5,044 nucleotides of DNA from Acidobacteriota bacterium. GTDB lineage: Bacteria; Acidobacteriota; Blastocatellia; Pyrinomonadales; Pyrinomonadaceae. Under the pieces are notes generated by a model, which did not search any database, had not been told where the DNA came from, and saw only the letters and a list, made by a program, of their open reading frames with translations. Position numbers and translations under genes: made by a program. The stretch is taken from positions 1 to 5,044 of the forward strand of contig QHXH01000360.1 in assembly GCA_003222855.1 (NCBI GenBank). Direction: 5' to 3'. Below are positions 1 to 5,044 of this stretch, piece by piece (the stretch's first letter is position 1; every line of letters begins with the position of its first letter).

Positions 1-1
1 G

Positions 2-127
2 ACCTACACCTCGTTACGCGCTTACGGCTACACCAAAATATTTGAACTGGGGCCGCTCTTAGATGTGCGCGAGACCATGATTCCGTTTGAAGGGTCTGAG
101 CTAGCAAACAAGAAAAACGGTGGGTGA
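2..127 (+). CDS. C-terminal end of an unrecognised protein (5' truncated by window edge)
   Basis: The frame is open from the first bases of the window to a TGA at 125-127, giving 41 residues. The peptide begins TYTSLRAYGYTKIFELGPLL and ends with a polar, lysine-rich tail (NKKNGG). The mix of hydrophobic and charged residues looks like real protein rather than a chance frame, and the ending is typical of a natural C-terminus. I do not recognise the family. It converges on the minus-strand patatin remnant that ends 50 bp further on, and no hairpin-plus-T-run terminator is visible in between. With so little sequence the coding call itself is only moderately secure. Confidence 0.45.
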   Translation, partial: TYTSLRAYGYTKIFELGPLLDVRETMIPFEGSELANKKNGG

Positions 128-177
128 GAGAGACCAGCCATGATCCCGTCGCCTACCTCCATCTTCCGCGTGCAGCG

Positions 178-261
178 CTAGATCAAATCGTTTGCACGCA
201 CATGGCGCGCGGCACAGCTGGCGCCCACACTTTGGAGAAAAGGGATCAATGAAAGGTTATC
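178..261 (-). pseudogene. Remnant of a second patatin-like phospholipase gene (last 27 codons and stop)
   Basis: Read on the minus strand, this stretch encodes 27 residues beginning DNLSLIPFLQSVGAS and ending HVRANDLI, followed by a TAG stop. It matches the C-terminus of the intact patatin gene (2077-2160) over exactly 84 bp with no gaps: 69 of 84 bases and 23 of 27 residues are identical, and the stop is in the same place. Seven of the eleven changed codons are synonymous, so the copy derives from a diverged working gene rather than a fresh duplication. Similarity stops abruptly at 261. The same frame then has no patatin-like sequence and meets a stop at 310-312. The rest of that gene, including its catalytic part, is missing from this window. 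Confidence 0.75.
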
Positions 262-325
262 AAAGCAAGAATTTTGTTTGAGAGTTGAAGGCCAAGAAAA
301 GGAAGTTGATCAGGTCTGAGTAACC

Positions 326-400
326 CAGAGCCAAGGGCCGACACGAGGCCGTAAGATCCCAATCGCCGTTTGCGCCACCAGCGTCGTCGTCTTGGCTCTG
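326..400. repeat. 10-bp perfect inverted repeat with a 55-bp loop
   Basis: CAGAGCCAAG at 326-335 is the exact reverse complement of CTTGGCTCTG at 391-400. The enclosed 55 bases are GC-rich, with several short complementary runs, so an RNA from either strand could fold into a larger structure. There is no T-run after either arm, so it is not a standard intrinsic terminator. It may be a chance repeat. Confidence 0.35.
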
Positions 401-430
401 TCTTACTGTAGCCGAGCAGCGCGTTGGCGA

Positions 431-459
431 TTGCCTGTTGCATCAAGAGAAGCTATAAA
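431..459 (+). promoter_or_regulatory. Possible sigma-70-type promoter for the TIR gene
   Basis: TTGCCT (431-436, four of six matches to the -35 consensus) and TATAAA (454-459, five of six to the -10 consensus) are separated by exactly 17 bp. Transcription would begin near 466, about 13 bases before the ATG at 479. Only a weak GGA (472-474) could serve as a ribosome site. Promoter rules in this lineage are not well known to me, so this is a pattern match only. Confidence 0.35.
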
Positions 460-478
460 CGCCCAGGCGTTGGATTAT

Positions 479-679
479 ATGGCGGACAATGTTTTCATCT
501 CCCACTCTTCTCAAGACAAACCGGTAGCTGACGCTGTTTGCGCGGCACTCGAGCGCGCCTCGATCCGCTGTTGGATCGCTCCCCGGGATGTGCAGCCTGG
601 ACGCTCGTTTGCCGGTGAGATTACGCGTGCGATCCAGCACAGCCAAGTGATGGTGCTGATTTTTTCAGCGTCCAGTTAG
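479..679 (+). pseudogene. TIR domain, N-terminal fragment of a frameshifted TIR-TM-OmpH gene
   Basis: The 66 residues from ATG 479 form the first half of a bacterial TIR domain (TIR_2 type). They contain strand A and box 1 (VFISHSSQDK, residues 5-14), the BB-loop region (CWIAPRDVQPG, 31-41), a helix (EITRAIQHSQ, 47-56) and the next strand (VMVLIFS, 57-63). A TAG at 677-679 then ends the frame. The rest of the domain continues in another frame just downstream. The piece missing between them normally carries the S-x-x-V-x-x-E helix with the catalytic glutamate of TIR NADases (equivalent to SARM1 E642). The ATG is preferred to the TTG at 392 because the TIR fold starts directly after it. A TIR enzyme normally cleaves NAD+ or makes cyclic ADP-ribose signals; this fragment alone should not. 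Confidence 0.8.
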
Positions 680-693
680 CCGCAAATTCGCAT

Positions 694-1995
694 TTGCACA
701 TCGTTCAGTTTCGCATCCAGGACGTAATTCCTAACGATGATCTGGAGTACTATCTCAGCACTCCCCACTGGCTCGATGCACTGACGCCGCCTCTGGAAAG
801 TCATCTCGACCGGCTGAAAATCTCAGTCAAAGCGTTGCTCGATATGGCTCCGCCAGAGCCGATGGCGCCTGTGCAACCAACTCAAACGACACCATCCCAG
901 GCAGTTCTTGCTCCGATTCCATCAGTCCCGCCAGAGGGAACGAAAGTATTGTCTTCGAAAAGGACGCGGTGGATTGCGGCAGCAGCAATCGCGCTTCTTG
1001 TTATTAGTGCCGCCGTCTTTGTCTTTGCCTTGCTTCCGCGACTTCGACACGCCGCTACCCCGACCAATGCAAGTGTCACAACCACTCCGGCCCCGGCAAT
1101 TTTACCCGCAGGTGGGCGCGCGGGCGAACAAGGTCGTAACCTGTCCTTCGCTTTTGTCGATATGAATCGGATCTTCAAAGAATATCGGAAAACCAAAGAG
1201 GCAGAGACCAAGATCAACGAGGCGAAAAGCGCCGCAAAGAAGGAATATGATGAGCGCGCCGCCGCTTATAAGGACAAACTCAATTCCGTTAACGCAATGC
1301 AGGCGGGCAGTTCCAGAGACCAGGGCGTGTCCGAATTGAAAGCCATGGAGCATGAAATCAACGAATTTCGAAAAGCACGCGAGAAGGAACTGCAAGATCA
1401 AGCAATTGCGTCGCGTGCAAGCATCGTGAAAGAGATCGAGGATTTCATTAGTCAGCAATATGTAAAAGGCCAGGAATGCATGGTTCTCGACCTCAGCGGT
1501 AACAGCCTAAACGGCGTGCCCTGGGTAGTGTATATGCAAGCACTTCCAAATCTGACTAATGAGGTCATATCGGGCCTTAACTACGGCGTTGGCGCAGTTG
1601 AATCGACAGCGAGATCCAAATTCGTCTCCTCCGATCGCTTGCGTTTCGGGATGATCGATATGGATCGGGCTTTTAAAGCTTTACCGGAGACAAAGCAGGC
1701 CGGAGCGGAAATCAAAGCGGCGAAAGATAAAGCAAGAGCGGAGCTGGGAGATCATCCGGATGCGGCCGCACAAGCTGCGAAGGAAAAGGAGCTCCAATCG
1801 CAGGCCGCCGACAAGCGTCGACCGATCGTTGACAGAATGGTAGCTGAAGTCGCCGCGGTTGGACGCAATCATGAGTTGGACGCTGTTTTTGACGTTTCCG
1901 GTCAAAGCTTAAATGGTGTGCCGATTGCCGTGGTGAGCCGAACGATTCCGGACGTGACCGTTGAGGTCATTGCCGATTTGGAAGGCAACCAGTAA
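694..1995 (+). CDS. TIR C-terminal part - transmembrane - tandem OmpH/Skp-like domains (downstream part of broken gene)
   Basis: The frame is open from 619, and recognisable TIR sequence resumes at about 670. Numbering from TTG 694, residues 1-50 are the end of the TIR domain (FRIQDV, then YLSTPHWLDALTPPLESHL). A proline-rich linker (52-82) leads to basic residues and one membrane helix (about 93-115). Two OmpH/Skp-like domains follow. The first (about 150-296) has a long charged, probably coiled-coil helical section and ends in DLSGNSLNGVPWVV. The second (about 316-430) has a much shorter helical section and ends in DVSGQSLNGVPIAVV. Skp/OmpH proteins are periplasmic holdase chaperones for outer-membrane proteins. 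The topology predicts TIR in the cytoplasm and OmpH domains in the periplasm. TTG 694 is only the first start codon after the break and has no clear ribosome site; ATG 844 is the next option. Whether this half is translated is unknown, yet about 430 codons remain open, so the break may be recent. Confidence 0.75.
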   Translation: MHIVQFRIQDVIPNDDLEYYLSTPHWLDALTPPLESHLDRLKISVKALLDMAPPEPMAPVQPTQTTPSQAVLAPIPSVPPEGTKVLSSKRTRWIAAAAIALLVISAAVFVFALLPRLRHAATPTNASVTTTPAPAILPAGGRAGEQGRNLSFAFVDMNRIFKEYRKTKEAETKINEAKSAAKKEYDERAAAYKDKLNSVNAMQAGSSRDQGVSELKAMEHEINEFRKAREKELQDQAIASRASIVKEIEDFISQQYVKGQECMVLDLSGNSLNGVPWVVYMQALPNLTNEVISGLNYGVGAVESTARSKFVSSDRLRFGMIDMDRAFKALPETKQAGAEIKAAKDKARAELGDHPDAAAQAAKEKELQSQAADKRRPIVDRMVAEVAAVGRNHELDAVFDVSGQSLNGVPIAVVSRTIPDVTVEVIADLEGNQ

Positions 1996-2076
1996 CTGCG
2001 AGGATCAGGGCAGAGTTTGTAATTCGTGACCAGTTATTGGCCAGAGATCCTGAGAGCGATAAACCGACGAGCGACC

Positions 2077-2160
2077 CTAAATCAGATCCTCGGCTCGCAC
2101 GTGAGCGTCGGCATAGCTGGCGCCCACGCTTTGGAGAAAAGGGATCAATGAAAGATTATC
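2077..2160. repeat. Direct repeat of 178-261 (3' end of patatin gene)
   Basis: This is the 84-bp counterpart of the remnant at 178-261, in the same orientation and about 1.9 kb away, with 69 identical bases and no gaps. The core 2110-2160 versus 211-261 differs at only 3 of 51 positions. The pair brackets the TIR-OmpH gene. Because it is coding sequence ending at the same stop codon in both copies, it is best read as paralogous gene ends, not as target-site duplications. Confidence 0.85.
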
Positions 2161-3159
2161 GAGGGAGAGGCCTCCCTTGCCGTAGTGACTCGCGGATTCA
2201 ATTTCTTCCGGTTTGTACAAATGGTCGTATCGTAGATAGGTAAATTTTCGCTCTGCAATTTCTGTCGGGGAGATGTCACGTAAGTTGCCAATTTCTGAGT
2301 CAATCTGTTCGCCTTCTTTGCAAAATCCAATCAGCCGGCAAATCACATCCTGTTGCAGACTGATAGAGTCCATCAGCGCGATTGGGATTGTCTGGGCGTG
2401 ATAAAGCATATTCATCTGCTCACCCCGGCGCGAACCGATCCCGCTTGGGATCCGCCCTGTTCCAATTGAGACTAGAATCATCTTATCGACACCCGATTCC
2501 CATTCCAGTTTGTAAGCCGGAAGAGTTGCCATTTGAAACAGTAGAAGGGCGGGATTGTTATAAGGCGTGATCCCACCATCGACAAAGACATGCCTTCTAC
2601 CTCCGATCTCGATTGTCTCCGGCGGGAAATAAACCGGTGCGGCGGTACTTGCTCGAACCAGCTGCCACACCGGCAGCTTCAAATTACATTCTGGCAAGTT
2701 CAGATCGTTAAACTTGGCCGCCGGATTATTGGAGACAGGCCAAGGCGAACCGGTGGAATGATTCCGCATCACGAGAGTTAGTAACGTGCGAAGTTTTTTC
2801 GTCCCCAGAAGCGCGGGCGTTTTGCCTTCGCCATCTTCCGAAAAAAGCATCTTGAACATGTTGGTAATGCCCTCAGCTTCGAATTTATTCCAAAAGCGCC
2901 GATAGACCGGCGCTGCCCGAAACATTTCGATCGCCCTTTCCAAGTAAAGACGTTGCACTTCTGCAACGCTCATCCCCCATGACAAGCAGGTTGCAATAAT
3001 GGCGCCGGTGCTCGTTCCGGCAAGATAGTGAAAATGCTCGGCCAGCAGCAATTTCGGATTTCCGGTCTTTTCCCTTAGGCGCGCCTCGATTTTTGCCAGA
3101 ATTTCGAGTGCGAAGACGCCTCTGATACCTCCACCATCGAGTGCAAGGAGTCGCTTCAT
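2077..3159 (-). CDS. Patatin-like phospholipase
   Basis: This 360-residue protein is a complete patatin-family lipid acyl hydrolase. The oxyanion-hole glycine motif DGGGIRG is at residues 8-14. The nucleophile elbow GTSTG is at 48-52, with Ser50 as the predicted nucleophile. The catalytic-dyad aspartate is Asp194 in DGG (194-196), followed by the typical NNP (201-203). All catalytic elements are intact, so it should cleave acyl chains from membrane glycerophospholipids. There is no signal peptide or membrane helix, which predicts a cytosolic enzyme acting at the inner membrane. The ATG at 3157-3159 starts just before the first strand (RLLALDGGG), and AAAGAAG lies four bases upstream as a weak ribosome site. 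It follows the SLOG/TM gene by 9 bp and is the last gene of the apparent operon. The 81 bp between its stop and the convergent OmpH gene show no convincing terminator. Patatin effectors of this general type (CapV, CapE) serve CBASS immunity, but no CD-NTase is visible here. Confidence 0.92.
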   Translation of the reverse strand: MKRLLALDGGGIRGVFALEILAKIEARLREKTGNPKLLLAEHFHYLAGTSTGAIIATCLSWGMSVAEVQRLYLERAIEMFRAAPVYRRFWNKFEAEGITNMFKMLFSEDGEGKTPALLGTKKLRTLLTLVMRNHSTGSPWPVSNNPAAKFNDLNLPECNLKLPVWQLVRASTAAPVYFPPETIEIGGRRHVFVDGGITPYNNPALLLFQMATLPAYKLEWESGVDKMILVSIGTGRIPSGIGSRRGEQMNMLYHAQTIPIALMDSISLQQDVICRLIGFCKEGEQIDSEIGNLRDISPTEIAERKFTYLRYDHLYKPEEIESASHYGKGGLSLDNLSLIPFLQSVGASYADAHVRAEDLI

Positions 3160-3168
3160 GGCACTTCT

Positions 3169-4683
3169 TTAATTAAATCTGGGATACCGAAACAGAGTAA
3201 ACCATTCAAACACTTCGCTGGCGAACGCGTTCTCGGTATTTTCCACGGCACGACGCAAGCTTGGCAAGGTCTCAGATTTTTCAATCTGCTCTTTGGCCTT
3301 GATTAATAACGATTCCATCGCCCGAGAACGCGCCAGCTGACTATTGATGTCGAAGATCGAAATCAGAGACAGCGCGCAACCAGCCGCCAGAGGTAGCGCG
3401 ATCGGCAGGAAGGATTGCACAGCATGCCAAGCGAAAAAATCAGACGGTGCGACGGGAAATATTGGTCCGATTCCGAAAGCAGAACCGGTCAGAACGGCGC
3501 GGCCAATTGCCAGGGCAGAGAGAGTCCAAAAGCCAATAGTTAAAATTGATAAAGCAAAGCTAAATTCCTGCCGGCGTCGGCGAAAATAACGAATCTGTTC
3601 ATCAACCCTGGTCGTTAGGTATTTTTGTCGCCACTCTGTCATGTTTGTGATTTGTCTTGTCGTATCGGTCAGCTTCAAAAGTCGGATTGTCTTGGCCAAG
3701 CGGAGAAATCCGGCAAGCTGATTAAACCAAGCTGGTTCATTCGCATCAGGCAGATCCCAGGTAGACAGGGCCGATCGGCAGATCTCGGAAGCAACTCGAC
3801 AACGAATCCACTTTTGGTGCGCCCGTCTCCTCTTAATGAGAACGACCGCGATCGCCGCAGCCATCGTCAAAACAAAAATCAGCGTATTCAAGATAAAGGA
3901 ATTAACTTGGAACCCAATCGTCGCAGCTACCAGGATTGCCGCCAAAGCATTCATGATCACGGATGCTGCTACCCAAAGACGAAACCGCGGAGCAATGCTT
4001 GCGGCCTTGGCATCGACCTCTTGGAAAAAACGTTGGACACGCTCCTCCGGATCGATTTTCTCTTTGGCCGGAACTGCGCCGCGATTCCCGATCCGATTGA
4101 GATAAGACATTTCCGGATCCGAAAAGAGCTCCGCCGAAAAACGTTCCCGCTTAACGGCCAAGGAATCCGGATCGATCAGAATCAGCGGTTTGATTAAAGT
4201 TCGCGCGTTGGTAACGATGTCGGCGGTACCTCCAACGCCGCGGGATGGTTTACCATCCCACACCGCGATGACCAGGTCGGCTTCGTCCACCACTAAGAGC
4301 CCACATTCCAAATAAGCAAGGTCGCGCTCCGCTTCTTTTATCCCAGAGAGAGTCTGCACTCGAGCGGCCCGTCGCAGCAGGGCAGATGTTTTTGCCCAGT
4401 CAGATTCGGTGAAATCGTTTCTAAAATCATTTTCTGCCCGCGGAAGCAACGCCATCCATGGTAAGCCCGACGAGAGCCATGTTTCGGCAAAGAGGGTGTC
4501 CGCTCCAATCGCAACTGAGGAATAGCCAACGAGTTGACCCGGAAGGTCGGCACGGACTGAATCGAGCACTGTGCCAATTACCTCTTTTACCTTCTCGGGG
4601 TCGCGAAGATGACGATGACCAGTGAAGCCTACAATCCAAATCGGCGACAACGAAGAGTCGTGATTAGCATACGAAGATTTCAC
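3169..4683 (-). CDS. SLOG-domain protein with four transmembrane helices (SLATT-like)
   Basis: This is a 504-residue protein if begun at GTG 4683. The N-terminal Rossmann-like SLOG domain (about residues 13-172) shows IVGFTGHRHL (17-26), a central IGAD (59-62), and ADLVIAVWDGK then GVGGTADIV (about 135-157). The last is the glycine-rich loop expected to contact a nucleotide-type ligand. Then come two membrane helices (about 236-258 and 264-283) followed by a basic helical stretch (KRRRAHQKWIRCRVASEICR). A second pair follows (about 374-397 and 425-444) with a similar helical tail. Paired helices plus such tails resemble the SLATT/DUF4231 group, described with SLOG domains in nucleotide-based conflict systems. 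A ligand sensor that perturbs or anchors at the membrane is inference. TTG 4800 would add 39 residues but would overlap the upstream gene by 121 bp. GTG 4683 gives a GTGA overlap with that gene's stop and keeps the whole SLOG domain, so I prefer it. Confidence 0.8.
   Translation of the reverse strand: MKSSYANHDSSLSPIWIVGFTGHRHLRDPEKVKEVIGTVLDSVRADLPGQLVGYSSVAIGADTLFAETWLSSGLPWMALLPRAENDFRNDFTESDWAKTSALLRRAARVQTLSGIKEAERDLAYLECGLLVVDEADLVIAVWDGKPSRGVGGTADIVTNARTLIKPLILIDPDSLAVKRERFSAELFSDPEMSYLNRIGNRGAVPAKEKIDPEERVQRFFQEVDAKAASIAPRFRLWVAASVIMNALAAILVAATIGFQVNSFILNTLIFVLTMAAAIAVVLIKRRRAHQKWIRCRVASEICRSALSTWDLPDANEPAWFNQLAGFLRLAKTIRLLKLTDTTRQITNMTEWRQKYLTTRVDEQIRYFRRRRQEFSFALSILTIGFWTLSALAIGRAVLTGSAFGIGPIFPVAPSDFFAWHAVQSFLPIALPLAAGCALSLISIFDINSQLARSRAMESLLIKAKEQIEKSETLPSLRRAVENTENAFASEVFEWFTLFRYPRFN
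4680..4683 (-). promoter_or_regulatory. GTGA start/stop overlap coupling the PLD and SLOG/TM genes
   Basis: On the minus strand the PLD gene ends CAG CTG TGA and the SLOG gene can begin GTG AAA TCT, sharing four bases. No ribosome-binding sequence is visible before the GTG, which fits re-initiation by ribosomes finishing the upstream gene. A competing TTG at 4800 has an AGGA four bases upstream, so the choice is not certain. Confidence 0.6.
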
Positions 4684-5044
4684 AGCTGGGCGTGCAACAC
4701 AGGTAACATTAGTTTCAGAAACGAACGCTTCGCTCGTGCCGGAAAGGACGGCCTTGAAAGATCGGTCCCCGTAAGATGGTCGAGGGTGATATGATCGCAA
4801 TTCGTCCTGTGGACATCAATGTCATGGCGAAGTTGCCGCGCCGTCTCAGCGTCTGGAATAGCTACGGCTGTTTCGGTATTTAAATGTTGGGAGCGAGGGT
4901 CCATATTAAATGATCCGATCAATGCCAATTGGTCATCGAGAACTGCCGATTTGGCGTGAATCGTATTGGGCCCTCGGTATTCCCAGAGATCTACCCCCAA
5001 TTGCAAAAGTTTCTTCTTGGCCGCTTCGTAACCTATGGACACGA
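4680..5044 (-). CDS. Phospholipase D / cardiolipin synthase-like protein, C-terminal part (5' end beyond window)
   Basis: The frame is open to the right window edge, and 121 residues end at TGA 4682-4680. It contains one HKD motif, HAKSAVLD (H codon at 4956-4958), followed by IGSFNMDPRS and LNTETAVAI. This is the classic second HKD block of two-motif PLD enzymes, with the SFNMDPRS form seen in cardiolipin synthases. The C-terminus KLMLPVLHAQL resembles the usual end of that family, supporting 4680 as the natural stop. Such enzymes transfer phosphatidyl groups to make cardiolipin or hydrolyse phospholipids through a phosphohistidine intermediate, normally at the membrane. The first HKD motif and the true start lie outside the window. 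The stop overlaps the SLOG gene's GTG start, so this looks like an upstream member of the same operon. It could be a housekeeping lipid-synthesis gene with which the others have become co-transcribed. Confidence 0.85.
   Translation of the reverse strand, partial: VSIGYEAAKKKLLQLGVDLWEYRGPNTIHAKSAVLDDQLALIGSFNMDPRSQHLNTETAVAIPDAETARQLRHDIDVHRTNCDHITLDHLTGTDLSRPSFPARAKRSFLKLMLPVLHAQL

Larger units (their letters stand above)
262..478. other. Gene-free stretch upstream of the TIR gene
   Basis: No coding region can be supported here. The 66-residue minus-strand frame that crosses it is arginine-rich at one end, runs into the patatin remnant in a different frame, and resembles nothing I know. The stretch begins where patatin similarity breaks off, so it marks the rearrangement junction. 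It contains a 10-bp inverted repeat (326-335 with 391-400) and, near its right end, a possible promoter for the TIR gene. Confidence 0.5.

Noticed and set aside
246..446. 66-residue minus-strand reading frame
   Set aside because: It is arginine-rich, low in complexity, runs into the patatin remnant in another frame, and has no recognisable family or ribosome site.
655..680. Programmed -1 frameshift at the six-T run joining the TIR halves
   Set aside because: The direction fits, but there is no good slippery heptamer (codons ATT TTT TCA allow only a single-tRNA slip), and the product would still lack the catalytic helix. A deletion explains the data better.
1102..1458. 118-residue minus-strand reading frame with hydrophobic stretches
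   Set aside because: It is antisense to the charged helical arm of the first OmpH domain; the hydrophobicity is a by-product of complementary Lys/Glu codons.
1996..2076. Bidirectional terminator between the convergent OmpH and patatin genes
   Set aside because: Only a short imperfect stem (TGACCA/TGGCCA, around 2027-2043) is present, with no T-run on either strand.
178..2160. The repeated 51-84 bp as target-site duplications or att sites of a mobile element carrying the TIR gene
   Set aside because: There is no transposase, integrase or terminal inverted repeat. The repeats are coding, share a stop codon and differ mainly at synonymous positions, which fits paralogous genes.
3625..4197. 190-residue plus-strand reading frame
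   Set aside because: It lies entirely antisense to the SLOG/TM gene and its composition looks like a complementary-strand shadow.
2077..4683. Calling the locus CBASS because of the patatin
   Set aside because: No CD-NTase, E1/E2, JAB or HORMA gene is visible in the window, so the label is not supported.

Overview
The window looks like a soil-type Gram-negative genome, most likely Verrucomicrobiota. The main reason is the tandem OmpH/Skp-like domains with the repeated SLNGVP signature, a form I associate with that phylum. A bacterial TIR domain fused through a membrane segment to an extracytoplasmic module also fits. This assignment rests on family resemblance, not on any search.

Left part (1-478): the tail of an unrecognised plus-strand gene (2-127) is followed by an 84-bp minus-strand scrap (178-261). 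The scrap encodes the last 27 residues and stop of a second patatin-like phospholipase. Then come about 200 bp without a gene, holding one 10-bp inverted repeat and a possible promoter. Middle (479-1995): a plus-strand gene for a TIR - transmembrane - OmpH - OmpH protein is broken inside the TIR domain. The frame changes at about 660-680, and the segment expected to carry the catalytic glutamate helix is absent.

Right part (2077-5044, minus strand): three tightly packed genes read leftwards. They are a phospholipase D/cardiolipin-synthase-like protein (cut by the window edge), a SLOG-domain protein with four membrane segments (SLATT-like), and a patatin-like phospholipase with its catalytic dyad intact. 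The first two overlap by four bases (GTGA) and the last two are 9 bp apart, so they very probably form one operon. Together they pair a predicted nucleotide-sensing, membrane-embedded protein with two lipid-acting enzymes.

The most interesting reading is a conflict or immunity-type locus. SLOG domains bind TIR-made cyclic nucleotides in Thoeris, and patatins are lipid-degrading effectors in CBASS. Here a SLOG/four-TM protein sits in an operon with a patatin and a PLD enzyme, next to a decayed TIR gene and the stump of a second patatin gene. No CD-NTase, sirtuin or transposase is visible. A defence role is inference only.
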